Source: Drosophila pseudoobscura | Taxonomy: Eukaryota > Arthropoda > Insecta > Diptera > Drosophilidae | Direction: 5' to 3' | Assembly (NCBI RefSeq): GCF_009870125.1 | Contig: NC_046679.1 | Location: 28,086,001 to 28,150,000 of the forward strand | Length of the DNA: 64,000 bases | Shown: in pieces, positions 24,668 through 35,035 of the stretch | How the letters are laid out: every line of letters begins with the position of its first letter | Position numbering within the stretch: the first letter of the stretch is position 1 | The notes under the pieces: model-generated | The model's database searches: none | What the model saw: the letters and a program-made list of their open reading frames with translations, nothing else | Told to the model about the DNA's origin: nothing | Translations under genes and position numbers: made by a program

Positions 24668-24880
24668 CGATATACATATATAGCTAGTAATATTTTACGG
24701 AATATCAAAAGTGAGCAATATGGTTTCCAATCCTTGACGGAGAACGATTAACCTATTAGGAGCCAAGATGGCATGAAACTGCAAGAAGAATTTACAATCG
24801 TTAATATTTTTCGCCATTTACCTCAAGTAGTTGAACTATTTAAATAGAGGGGGCATAAGTGGACTAAGTTCGGGTTTTCA
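24668..24880 (-). repeat. Short interspersed repeat, copy D1 (type II fragment)
   Basis: Shares 'tagctagtaatatt..cggaatatcaaaa', 'tttccaatccttgacggaga' and the end block 'tatttaaatagagggggcataagtgg' with the copies at 41083-41432, 3620-3998 and 56508-56848. It lacks the left part of the core and the internal block around TTTAGCATAGTTCA, so it is an internally deleted copy. Confidence 0.65.
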
Positions 24881-24933
24881 TTTTACGGGACGCTATATTG
24901 TTGTTGGGGAACCAAAATTGGGGCAAAAACGAT

Positions 24934-25130
24934 CAAAGTATTTAAAATAAGGCAGTCAAGTAGAAAATAGATTCATTAATCGGATAAAATTATGTGGGCA
25001 TGTCAAAATGTTCTATCCAGCTAATAATATTCCACGGAATATAAGAATCGAGGAATATAGAACTTTAGTTCGTCAGTATATTTACTTTATATTTTTAAAA
25101 TGAGACGGTATATTTCAGTGGGTCGGACGG
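24934..25130 (-). repeat. Short interspersed repeat, copy D2 (type I)
   Basis: Type I copy in the same orientation as D1 and only about 55 bp from it. Its complement matches copies A and F from the CCGACC-like end through 'taaatatactgacga', the CGTGGAATAT core and 'taatgaatctattttctacttga'. It ends about 380 bp upstream of the tango start codon, next to a Motif 1-like element. Confidence 0.65.
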
Positions 25131-25145
25131 TATCTTTTCTCGACA

Positions 25146-25156
25146 CGGTAACACTG
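25146..25156 (+). promoter_or_regulatory. Motif 1-like (M1BP) element of tango
   Basis: CGGTAACACTG differs at one base from the Drosophila core-promoter Motif 1 (YGGTCACACTR) and points toward tango, 356 bp upstream of its ATG. It lies right at the edge of repeat copy D2. Confidence 0.4.
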
Positions 25157-25511
25157 ACACGCAGTAAACAGAGATTTTATACAGATAAAAAAAAACAGGA
25201 AAAAAACTTGATTTAATGGTAAAAACGCGTATTAAACAATTAAATAAAGGTGCTTAGGTGTGTTGAAAATTAGCCCGCTTATATTAAATGTGAGTTGAGC
25301 CATGAATGATAGATGAAAAGAGCTTATCGTGCATTTGACGAGCAAACACATACACACAACGTAGACAAAATACTAACCCCACCCCCGCCGTTTGGCTCAA
25401 CCAACCATTTTCCAGAGCATAAGCGACCCAAATACAATTAAAGCAGAAGCAGCAGAAAACGAAGCCCGAGCGAACTGAAGAAACGTTTGTGCCTAATTAC
25501 GTATTCCAATC

Positions 25512-27452
25512 ATGGATGAGGCGAACATACAGGACAAGGAGCGCTTTGCCAGTCGCGAGAACCACTGCGAGATCGAGAGACGGAGACGCAATAAAATGAC
25601 GGCCTACATAACAGAGCTCTCGGACATGGTGCCCACATGCAGTGCGCTGGCCAGAAAACCGGATAAATTGACCATACTTCGTATGGCTGTGGCGCATATG
25701 AAGGCTCTGCGGGGCACTGGGAACACCAGTAGCGATGGCACTTACAAACCCTCCTTTCTTACCGACCAGGAACTGAAGCATCTAATCCTGGAGGCCGCTG
25801 ACGGGTTCCTCTTCGTGGTATCCTGTGATTCGGGTCGCGTTATCTACGTTTCAGACTCGGTGACGCCCGTGCTGAATTACACCCAGAGCGACTGGTATGG
25901 CACCAGTCTGTACGAGCACATACATCCCGATGACCGCGAGAAGATTCGCGAGCAGCTCTCCACCCAGGAATCACAGAATGCGGGACGTATCCTGGATCTC
26001 AAATCGGGCACGGTGAAAAAGGAGGGACATCAGTCTTCGATGAGGTTGAGCATGGGCGCCCGTCGCGGTTTTATTTGTCGCATGCGCGTGGGTAATGTCA
26101 GCTCCGATTCCATGGTATCGGGACATCTGAATCGCCTGAAGCAGCGCAACTCCCTCGGACCCTCTCGCGATGGCACCAACTTTGCTGTGGTCCATTGCAC
26201 GGGGTATATCAAGAATTGGCCACCCACGGATATGTTCCCCAATATGCATATGGAGCGGGATGTGGACGACATGACGTCCCACTGCTGCCTGGTGGCCATC
26301 GGTAGGCTGCAGGTCACCTCCACGGCAGCGAATGACATGAGCGGCTCAAACAATCAGAGTGAATTCATCACACGCCATGCCATGGACGGGAAATTCACGT
26401 TTGTCGATCAGCGTGTGCTAAACATTCTGGGCTACACCCCAACGGAGCTGCTAGGGAAGATTTGTTACGACTTTTTCCATCCCGAAGATCAGAGTCACAT
26501 GAAGGAGAGCTTCGATCAGGTGCTCAAACAGAAAGGACAGATGTTCTCTTTGCTCTACAGGGCACGGGCCAAGAATTCCGAATACGTTTGGCTGCGCACC
26601 CAGGCGTATGCCTTTCTCAATCCCTACACCGATGAAGTGGAATACATTGTGTGCACGAATAGCTCCGGGAAGACCATGCACGGTGCTCCGATTGACGCCG
26701 CTGCGGCCCACACACCTGAACAACAGCAACAACAGCAGCAGCAGCAGGAGCATGTTTATGTGCAGGCCCCTGGCGTGGATTACACACGCAGGGAACTCAC
26801 TCCCGCTGGCAGTGCCACCAATGATGGGATGTACCAGACCCACATGCTCAGCATGCAAGCGCCCACGCCACAGCAGCAGCAACAGCAGCGTCCGGGATCG
26901 GCCCAGAACACACCAGTGGGCTATGCCTACGATACAACGCATTCGCCGTACAGCGCAGGGGGCGGTGGACCCTCGCCACTGGCCAAGATCCCCAAGTCGG
27001 GTACGTCACCTACGCCCGGGGCGCCCAATGCGTGGGGCGCACTGCGTCCGCAACAGCAACAGCAGCAACAACAACAGCCCGTCACCGAAGGCTATGCGTA
27101 TCAGCAGACCAGCCCGGCACGGTCGCCGAGTGGACCAACCTACACGCAGCTAAGCGCTGGCAATGGCAATCGGCAGCAGCAACCCCAACCGCAGGGACCA
27201 TATCAGGCAGTACCACCGCCGCCGCCACCGAATGCGCCGGGCATGTGGGACTGGCAGAATGCAGGAGGTCACCCACATCCTCCCCATCCGACGGCGCATC
27301 CGCATCATCCGCATGCACATCCCGGGGGACCAGCCGGAGCCGGTCAGCCGCAAGGCCAGGAGTTCTCCGACATGCTCCAGATGCTCGATCACAGTGCACC
27401 CACAACATTCGAGGATTTGAACATAAATATGTTTAGTACACCGTTTGAGTAA
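25512..27452 (+). CDS. tgo: tango: bHLH-PAS ARNT homologue
   Basis: Tango is the common partner of fly bHLH-PAS proteins (Single-minded, Trachealess, Spineless, Similar) and acts in the nucleus on midline, tracheal and hypoxia genes. The 646-aa frame is uninterrupted; the D. melanogaster protein is about 642 aa as I recall. The basic region and HLH occupy about residues 11-68 ([19 protein letters not shown], with [16 protein letters not shown] in helix 2). PAS-A begins near residue 85 ([15 protein letters not shown]) and PAS-B near residue 280 ([17 protein letters not shown]). A C-terminal region of about 240 aa is rich in Gln, Pro, Gly and His with three opa tracts. The start codon fits: the conserved basic region begins 12 residues in. 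It converges on the SRAP gene. Confidence 0.97.
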   Translation: MDEANIQDKERFASRENHCEIERRRRNKMTAYITELSDMVPTCSALARKPDKLTILRMAVAHMKALRGTGNTSSDGTYKPSFLTDQELKHLILEAADGFLFVVSCDSGRVIYVSDSVTPVLNYTQSDWYGTSLYEHIHPDDREKIREQLSTQESQNAGRILDLKSGTVKKEGHQSSMRLSMGARRGFICRMRVGNVSSDSMVSGHLNRLKQRNSLGPSRDGTNFAVVHCTGYIKNWPPTDMFPNMHMERDVDDMTSHCCLVAIGRLQVTSTAANDMSGSNNQSEFITRHAMDGKFTFVDQRVLNILGYTPTELLGKICYDFFHPEDQSHMKESFDQVLKQKGQMFSLLYRARAKNSEYVWLRTQAYAFLNPYTDEVEYIVCTNSSGKTMHGAPIDAAAAHTPEQQQQQQQQQEHVYVQAPGVDYTRRELTPAGSATNDGMYQTHMLSMQAPTPQQQQQQRPGSAQNTPVGYAYDTTHSPYSAGGGGPSPLAKIPKSGTSPTPGAPNAWGALRPQQQQQQQQQPVTEGYAYQQTSPARSPSGPTYTQLSAGNGNRQQQPQPQGPYQAVPPPPPPNAPGMWDWQNAGGHPHPPHPTAHPHHPHAHPGGPAGAGQPQGQEFSDMLQMLDHSAPTTFEDLNINMFSTPFE

Positions 27453-28431
27453 TCCCTACAGTCCTATGCAATCCAATCCCACTCCATCTGCCGCGTCTCT
27501 CTCTCTCTTGACCATTTCTCAAGTGCAATCTATCGGAAAATTGTTGAAATAATTCAGCCAAAACGCAGACCCATGGTAATCTCGTAAATAGCAATTTAAG
27601 TACATAACGATTGGGCACGTACCCAAGAATTCCGATATTCGTATCTTCATTTTGTCGGCCCCTCCCTAAACCCCGCTAATTCGCAAAAAGCTAAAGGTAT
27701 TTGCAATTAAAGAGCACACAAGAGCGATAATATTTATTCAGAGCCTATGAATTCTATACGATTTCTGAAAAGGGCTTCGACTTGGGAGTGAAATTCTCTC
27801 TTATCTTCTTTTCTCATTAAGTGCTCCAACCATTATGCAAATTTTCAAGTTCATATGCAACTTATATACATATATAAATACATATACAAATCGTAGTCTA
27901 ATATACAAAAATTGTTAATTTTAAGCAACAGCACATACAAATCCTCCCCTGAAAAGTATTGCCCTCCAGCGCCAACATTGACACCAATCCAATTCTCCCA
28001 TTAATTTCGCTTGCTTTCTGCGAATGCAAACAAAAGTATATCACACATACATCTGCATAGATTCATTTATAAACAAATTCGCTTAATGTGCAGCTTTTCT
28101 TTCGTTTTTAGACGAAAACGTCTGAACTTTCAAGCTCAATACAGTGGCGTTCAAAATTGAATTTCACATACGTACTGGAAACAGTGGCGGCACAAACTAC
28201 ATTGTCAGCTGCAAGACGAATGCACCCCCCCACCCATTCAATTATGACAAATTAGTTATTAAGAAAAAAAAACTTCAAGAAACAAATTTTTACACAAATC
28301 GTTTAGTCGCTAAGTCCACCCCTTTTTTTGTAATTAAGCCACAAAATCAACGATTATGCTTAGAGTTTTGGGGTATTGAGAACAAATATTTCGGTTTTTA
28401 ATGAAAAATAAACTTAATGTACTACTAACTA
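27453..28431. other. tango 3' UTR and SRAP-gene 3' flank
   Basis: AT-rich convergent 3' region. AATAAA near 28407 could end a long tango transcript close to the SRAP stop codon. I see no coding sequence or structured repeat. Confidence 0.55.
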
Positions 28432-29689
28432 TTATGGAGGAGAGGACTTATTTTCGCTTTCGCTGCCGCCACAGCTAGGTTTCTGGAGTGCCATTTTGAA
28501 ATCGCTGAAACGCTGACGCTTGGCAGGACTATTCGCATCCGACGAATTCTTGCGCTTCGTTGCACTATCTGTGTCCTCATCACTGGGCTCGCTCTGCTCA
28601 GCCTTGATTTGTTCCTCGCGCTTTTTACGGACATTTAGCCAGGCCATCATAGTCTTATTCATGGGTGGCTTGGCCGGTTTTGCGGCCAGCTCGATGGGCT
28701 TGTTGCATTCCTCGCTCTTGTTGCGTGAATTGTTCACCAGCTTGGTGACCCGATGCCATTCTAGGCATTTAGCAGGCCGCAAAGTGGCCAAGGCCTGCGA
28801 ATCGCTTACACGCTTAAAGTCCAGCCAATCCTATTACAGCCAATGATATTACATCTTTAATTGCATATAAAATAAAGCATTTCTGTGACTCACGTTCATT
28901 TGCTGCTCGGTTTCTAGTATGGCTGGCATTCGGTAGTGCATCCAGTCCATGATTTTGCTGGACTGGAAGGTAATAATACTGTAGCTGTACATTTTGTCGC
29001 CACTCTCATCCTCCCACACATCAAACAGCCCGGCCATCCGCAAGAGTTTCACATTCGATGGCGTCCAAGTGGTCTTGTCGTAGATCTTGACATCGGTCTC
29101 TTGGGGAACAAAGATTAGGTAGGCTTCCCGCTCGGATGGTTTTTTGGCTGGTCCAGCCGTCTGCCATTCGTAGAAACCTTCGCAGAGCACCACACAACGT
29201 TGGCCACGCTTAAAGGGTCCTCGATAGAGTTTCGAGTCCATCAGGTGCTCCAGCCGGCAGTTGTTGGTGGTGAGGCCATGCTTGCGGTAGTCGCCCTTGT
29301 GCCAAAATGGAATCATGCCCCACATCATGGGCATCACAATGCGAGCGCATTTCTGATCCTCTTGGTCCGAAAAGTGGGCCGCAGAAACCACGACGGGCGT
29401 TATATCTGTGGGAGCTATGTTGTAGGATGCCTGGTAGCGTCGACCCAAATTGAATTCCGCGCGCCACTCTGGTGTTTCCATCCCTTTTCTTTCTTCATCC
29501 TCAGGCGCGATAGAATCATCTTTTTCCTCTTTATGCGCATCAGTTTCCTTCTTGACGCTGCTGTTTTGGTATTTGCAAGCACACAGCACCTGATCTGGAT
29601 CTAGGGTTCTACCGATTTAACAGATTCTATTAGCAGATAGCAGACAAATTGTTTAACTTAAAAACTTACAAGCAAGTTCTTCCGCACAT
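28432..29689 (-). CDS. HMCES/YedK-type SRAP-domain protein (abasic-site DNA-protein crosslink sensor)
   Basis: SRAP proteins shield abasic sites in single-stranded DNA by forming a thiazolidine crosslink through Cys2. Three exons, right to left: 29670-29689, 28894-29608 and 28432-28830. The first exon encodes only MCGRTC plus two bases, and it supplies the catalytic Cys2 once the initiator Met is removed. Other conserved blocks follow: YNIAPTD, MMWGMIPFW, NCRLEHL, RCVVLCEGFYEWQ (active-site Glu) and WMHYRMPAIL (active-site His). The roughly 130-residue tail is charged, with Lys-rich stretches and a nuclear-localisation-like SPAKRQRF. The assignment depends on the tiny first exon: both splice sites are canonical (GTAAGT; GGTAG) and restore the frame. 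I recall the fly gene as CG11986. It is divergent from Kcmf1. Confidence 0.92.
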
Positions 29690-29856
29690 GGATTGATAAT
29701 TCGATAATTCTGTTCAGGCAACTCTCGTCGAGCTCGTAAACAAAACACTATACACCTCAATTCGTTGTCGCCAATTTAAACCAATTTTGCCATAAATAAG
29801 GAAAAATACAATATCATATCAGTCAGCTGCAGCTGGCTACGACTGCTGATCAAGCA

Positions 29857-29867
29857 CAGTGTGACCG
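29857..29867 (-). promoter_or_regulatory. Core-promoter Motif 1 (M1BP) of the SRAP gene
   Basis: CAGTGTGACCG on the plus strand is a perfect complement of YGGTCACACTR, reading toward the SRAP gene about 170 bp upstream of its ATG. Motif 1 is the commonest housekeeping promoter element in Drosophila. Confidence 0.65.
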
Positions 29868-30771
29868 TAGCGGGACTTACGCCCGCGCAGCAAGCACAAC
29901 AGCTGATTTTTTGAAACAAACTCAGAGTGGCCGGTTGCGGTGGTTTTTATTTAAGTTCGAATCATACCACCTTCGAATGCATACCACGCAATAAGACTAT
30001 AGGCTATAAGGCTATAAAACATCCAAATAAATTGCTGTTAATTGTGTGCGGCATATGAAATGCAAAATAAATTAATTAAACAGAACATTTGATGTACTTC
30101 ACATAGGTGGAAGATGCTGGCAATCGCCGTCTTAAATGCTTTCGAAACAAATTTCCAGCTCGTACCTGGTTCCGTACTGGGGAAAGTCCCGTAATTTCGT
30201 CCCTTGAGTTGGATCAAATTCGTAGTTGCTCTGTCTCCTTTTCTGTCCAAATAGTGATCGTCGCCAGCAGCTTTAACGGGTCCCGTTTTGCGCGTCTGTT
30301 TTGTAGTGGCGGTAGTAGCGCGCGGCACAGTGGGTCAAATATTGTTTGCGTGTCAAAAAAGAACGATTCAAAATGAACTTTCTTGGCTGGCCCCGACATA
30401 ACTATATCGAAAACTATCTAAAAAATAAAATACATCTATATCAATAGTAGATGCCAGCCAGCAGAACGAAATATATTAAATTGAAGAATAAAATAAATAC
30501 ATTGTGCAAGGATGAAAATGGTCTTTGAATAATAATAATAACCATCGATAGATATCGGCCAAGTCAAGTGGTAACGACACGACACTATCGACTGTTCCAA
30601 AAACCCGGGGTCTTCGGCTCTGGCGTTCGGCTACCGCCGAGGCAGATTTGGAGGCGTGTAACGGAGACCTATTATACCATATATAAATACCATATATCTT
30701 TCATTATAATAAATCAAAGCAAACACGCAAACTTTTTTTTGTTAATAATTAGCCGGGCTCTTCGGTAGATA

Positions 30772-30779
30772 TATCGATA
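30772..30779 (+). promoter_or_regulatory. DRE (TATCGATA)
   Basis: Perfect 8-bp DREF-binding palindrome about 60 bp upstream of a Motif 1-like element, in the expected Kcmf1 promoter area. Confidence 0.55.
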
Positions 30780-30836
30780 GAAAATTGAAAAATTGTGGGA
30801 TCTATTAAAATTTGGTGTTTGTGGGCTGAAGCCATA

Positions 30837-30847
30837 CGGTCGCACTG
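30837..30847 (+). promoter_or_regulatory. Motif 1-like element of Kcmf1
   Basis: CGGTCGCACTG fits YGGTCACACTR at all but one position and points toward Kcmf1. With the DRE at 30772 it marks a likely TSS near 30850-30900, about 1.3 kb before the coding start. Confidence 0.5.
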
Positions 30848-32220
30848 CAGGTCAGGAAAAGCTTTTCACTCGACAAAAATTTATTTTCATTTCAATTTAA
30901 TAATTTTTGAGTGCTAGTGCATTAAAGCTACATTAAATTAGATAATACAGCACCATAGCGAAGTATGTTGCCGTGTTCCCACAAATAATACCAACTAACA
31001 AGCTTGCATGTCAAGAAAACTGTGCACTGTAAACTGCATCACAGTCGCAGCAACACCAACAACAATAACATCATCATCGACAGCTTCTTGTGTATATAGG
31101 CTATGAAAAATTCGCAATGAACAAAAGATTTCAGCGCAATTTGCAATTGCGTAGCATTCGCATATATGATATGCATGTGTTTACCCATACAAGTGCAAGA
31201 CAATGTATATAAGGCGAAGATTGTACAAGAATTTCGCGGCGCCTGTGAATAACGTGCAAAGAACGCGAGAAAAGCATTCGACGCATAAGCTTATAAATAG
31301 TGACAAACTACAACAGCACAGCCTACTGTTATTCCCAGCTGCCTGCCCAATCAGCTTGCTCAAAGTTCTCATCCAAGGGAGCTTTCTTTGACAAAAAGAA
31401 AGAAAAAAATCGCACATAGCGTTGCCATATATCCGGGGGGAAAAAGCCCACGACATCCACGAAAAGTTGAAAATTTTCGCGACCAAAAAGTTAAAAATAA
31501 ATGTTTACTGTTTGTGCTTAATGTTAAAATGGAGGAAAAAAGCTGAAAGAGAAAAGGGAAAACTGCAATTGCCCCCTCAGCCGCAGCCGCATTCAACAAA
31601 GTGTTAAAAGTAATTTTGCTATGGCTCGCGCTCGATTGTATTGAATAATTTTATTGCTCGGGCCAGCTAGTGGGTGGGGATGAGCGACTCTTTTTATACC
31701 TTTCCTTTTTCTGTTTTCTGTTCGTTTTTCGAAAGACAATGCGAAAAGAAATAAAGAACAACCGTAATCGTGTGGATGAGAAAGCACGGTGCGAAGAAAA
31801 TACACATATAAGAGTGTGTGTGTGATGTGTGGCGAAACACTGAAAAAAGAAAAGTGCACAGACCGCGAGAAAACAAAAGAAGAAGAAGACGATGACTGTC
31901 TAGGTATCCCGGGACGTAATGCTGCTTCTCCTTCTCCGAAATTGGTTCTTTGTTTTCAGTCTGCGTTTTATTTATGGTTATCTTCTAGCTCCTTTGCATC
32001 CTAAATGTCTACAATATAGCAATCTCGAACGAATCAACCAAAACCCAACATACACAGCCACTGAACCAACAGCACAAGTCCAAACAATCATCGTCCATCA
32101 CAATCATCAAAAAGAGGCGTGAAGAGAACCACAAAACCAACACAGAAACCCCCATCTTCTCCTGGCACCTGTCAGCGGGAGAGGCTCTGTATCGTGAAGT
32201 GTAGCCTGTGCTGCCGTATA

Positions 32221-34455
32221 ATGAGTCGACATGAAGGTACCACTCCATACCGTGCAGATCAGATCTCTGACTAAACATACTAAACAATTATGATCTAATC
32301 CAGGTGTCAGCTGCGATTCATGTCTCAAGAGCAATTTCAATGGACGCCGCTACAAGTGCTTAATCTGCTATGATTACGATTTATGCGCCGATTGCTATGA
32401 GGAAGGCGTCACCTCCACTCGCCACCTGGTCGAGCATCCTATGCAGTGCATACTTACCCGTTCCGATATCGAGCTATATTTCGGCGGTGAGATGTTAACA
32501 TCGGATCAGCCGCAGAGCTTCACGTGTCCCTACTGCAAGAAGATGGGCTTCAGCGATGCCACGCTGCTGGAGCATGTCTCTGCCGAGCATACGGAGACCA
32601 GTCTCGAGGTTGTATGTCCGGTCTGTGCCGGACTACCGGGCGGTGATCCGAATCTAGTCACAGATGACTTTGCCGGTCATCTAACATTGGAGCATCGGCA
32701 GGGACCACGCGAGCTAATATCCTTTTTGATATCCTTTTCCAAACACCTACGAATATTTCATTACTTGTAAGCTTTCAGCCCATTCAATTTTTGTTGGTTG
32801 CCCTTAACCTTATAGATAATACGATGAGCCATCTGCCATTCGTCATGGCGGTGGAGTGCGTCGCATCCCTGGACGCACTCTCGGCGGACCACGAACGCGT
32901 CGTTCCAATATGCACTTCAGCTCGTCGAGCGGTCTGTCGGCCTTGTCGCCCTCGGGTCGCGAATCGGTTGATCCCATTGCGGAATTGCTCTCTCAGCTGT
33001 CCGGCGTTAGACGCGGCGGCCCACCTACGTCGCAATTGCAACAGCTACAGATGCAGATGCAGTTGGACAGGCAGCAGGTGACGGTAAGACGGAGACGGAG
33101 ACAGGGAGACGGAGACGTCCCATCCTCTGGCTCTATATTTCTGTGTGTTTTTGTGTGTATAAGGAAATTGCGACTTTTTGGTGCTTTTGTTTTGTGCATT
33201 ATTCTAGGCATCGCGCCAAATCGATCGACTGCCAAGGCGTGCGCATCCCATAGTCTCAACATCGAATTCGAATGCCGCTATGGCCGAGGTGATCAGCGGC
33301 GGCGGAGGCAGTGGTGCAGTTGGTAGCGGCAGCAGCAACAGCGGCAGTGGAGGTTTAAGTGGCAGTGGTGTGACCGCACCGCCCAACCTGCGCACCACCG
33401 AGTGGCCGGTGACAGCGAGCTTCTCGACATCGGCCAGCAATCATCAGCAGACTCAGTCGAGTCTCGCCGCCAATAGCCTCAATGCCAGAGAAGTAGTTCA
33501 TCCCTCTAGCCCACTTGCCATGAGTGAATTGTCCACTAATCCGCTCTGTCCACTATCATCCTTGCAGGCGGTCGGCACTAGCAGCAGCTCAAACAATGCC
33601 CTCGGAATTAGTGTGGGCGTCGGTGGTGCGCCAAATGGTAACGGCGCAAACGGAGCCACTGGCCAGGCGGCTGGTCAGGGCTCGACAGCTGGCGAGGCTT
33701 TGTTGTTGGCCCAATTTATGCAGCCCACACTCACAGAGGCTGAGTGGGCGAATGTGGAGCGCAAGCGGGCAGATCGGTGAGTTTTCCGCAACAGTAACAC
33801 TCTTGTTCTGAGACCTTATTGAACCTCTTTTGTTCTCCGGCGTTGTAGCTCCATGTTTGTGCAGTCGCTGCTGCTGTCGATGCTATGCACAGAGGCCCTG
33901 GACTTGAATGCGTCCAATGAAAGCATCGATGGCATGGCCAAGAGTGATAATGTAAATAAGGGGCAACAACAGCAGCAGCAGCAACAGCAGCAGCAGGAGG
34001 AGGAGGACACTCTGCTGAACAACAATGCCGATGTGGAGCAGCAGCAGCAAGCACAGCCCGCCATCGTGCGACAGGTGAATCAAATGCAACAGACCTCGCC
34101 CGAGGATTTTGTTTGCGATGAGTATCGCTATAAAAACAAAAAGGCCAATACAACACAAACAAGTGGCACGGCAGGAGGTGTCGTCGGAGGAGGAGGAGGA
34201 GGTATCGGTGGTGTTGGTGGTGGGGGAGGAGTAGCCGGAGCAAATGCAGCTACTGGGGGTGCGGTTGGTGGAGCTGGCAGTAAGCCAACAGCTGACAGAG
34301 GTATCGAAAGACGCGGCCGTCCGCCACCACCAGAGATGGCCACGGGCTCCCAGCCGCCGCAGCAGCAGCAGTCCACGCCCGCAGCTTCCCAGCAGAAATA
34401 CAAACAGAATGCAAATTCGGCGGCAAACACAAATCAAATTCCCGACACTAGGTAG
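32221..34455 (+). CDS. Kcmf1: Kcmf1: ZZ-type zinc-finger E3 ligase homologue, with a U12 AT-AC intron
   Basis: Homologue of human KCMF1, a ZZ and C2H2-type zinc-finger protein linked to ubiquitin ligation and lysosomal turnover with UBR4. Coding exons: 32221-32236, 32304-32716, 32823-33083, 33208-33776 and 33849-34455 (621 aa). The first exon encodes MSRHE; the ZZ finger follows (CDSCLKSNFNGRRYKCLICYDYDLCADCYE), then FTCPYCKKMGFSDATLLEHV and VVCPVCAGLPGGDPN. The conserved tail has RTRRSNMHF, DPIAELLSQLSGVRRG and ERKRADRSMFVQSLLLSML. Intron 32717-32822 is AT-AC with a perfect U12 donor ATATCCTTTT and branch site CCCTTAAC; only this splice gives the conserved RELDEPSAIRH (human RDLDESSGVRH). 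Compared with human KCMF1 the last exon adds about 180 residues of Gln- and Gly-rich sequence. A minus-strand open frame here is only its shadow. Confidence 0.94.
32717..32822 (+). other. U12-type (AT-AC) intron of Kcmf1
   Basis: Donor ATATCCTTTT at 32717, branch-point CCCTTAAC at 32801-32808, acceptor AC at 32821-32822, 14-15 bases after the branch adenosines. A second copy of the donor lies 12 bp downstream at 32729. The GT..AG alternative (GTAAGC at 32769 with TATAG at 32811-32815) puts a stop codon in frame immediately, so it cannot be the coding splice. Confidence 0.9.
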
Positions 34456-35035
34456 TGCCTCTGATGATCCAGATGATCGATCACCACACCACACAACAGC
34501 AAAGATGCATCCACAACACCACATGTAGCTGCAGCAGCCACAAAACAACAAAAAATCTATCACCACCACTACCACCACCAATCCAACCAGAAGAAGAGCC
34601 ACAACAGTAACAGCAACAAGAACTACAAGAAACACAGCCGTATATGTAACAACAAAAACAACCAATCGTAGTAGGGAGAGTAATGCTGCTGCTCCCCGGA
34701 GGCAGGCTCCCAGGAATTCAAGGAGTTCCCGGGAGTACCGATTCATCTCTAGCAGCTGCCCGACGCATCCGCCGCCGCAGCAATTTCGTCAAATGGAAAA
34801 CTATATTATGTATCGTTTATTAAATATATTAAAATTTATATAATTATAAAAAAAAAAAAACAGGATGGAGAGATGTGTGCAGCAAGAAAATTATTGTAAT
34901 CATTGAATTAATTATAATTTAAAGAAACCACAAAAAACGAAAAATAATTGACTTCTGTTCTGGCTTTCCCTCTGACTAAATTCGTAATTAATTTGTACGA
35001 TTTACGAGACTAGTAGGATTATGGCGTGGCATTTT
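34456..35035. other. Kcmf1 3' UTR and convergent intergenic DNA
   Basis: CA/CAA-rich leader-like 3' UTR of Kcmf1, ending near a run of 13 A after an AT-rich stretch (34800-34860). The 3' flank of the next minus-strand gene follows. No separate gene seen. Confidence 0.6.

Larger units (their letters stand above)
22706..25511 (+). other. neuralized 3' UTR and neuralized-tango intergenic DNA
   Basis: AT-rich sequence downstream of the neuralized stop with several AATAAA-type signals (near 23567 and 24487) and long A and T runs, consistent with a long 3' UTR of up to about 1.7 kb. TGTGAT at 23058-23063 is a K-box, the seed target of the miR-2/6/11/13 group. From about 24668 to 25130 the DNA is repeat-derived (two copies, listed separately). 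The tango promoter and 5' UTR follow. I see no further gene. Confidence 0.6.
29690..32220. other. SRAP gene / Kcmf1 divergent region with Kcmf1 5' UTR
   Basis: Contains the SRAP-gene promoter (Motif 1 at 29857-29867), a stretch with overlapping short minus-strand reading frames (30132-30399, see findings), the Kcmf1 promoter (DRE 30772-30779, Motif 1-like 30837-30847) and a long Kcmf1 leader of about 1.3 kb rich in CAA/CAG and A. No complete second gene can be supported between them. Confidence 0.5.

Noticed and set aside
32717-32822. GT-AG splice GTAAGC (32769) to TATAG (32815) in Kcmf1
   Set aside because: It joins to an in-frame TAA at once and breaks alignment with KCMF1; the AT-AC splice restores it exactly.
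33883-34746. 287-codon minus-strand open frame opposite the Kcmf1 last exon
   Set aside because: It is Leu/Cys/Val-rich because it reads CAG and GGA repeats backwards; the plus strand has the conserved protein and correct splice phases.
34840-34862. Run of 13 A as evidence of a retroposed copy
   Set aside because: It follows the expected end of the Kcmf1 3' UTR in a spliced gene with introns, so it is an AT-rich genomic run, not a retrocopy tail.
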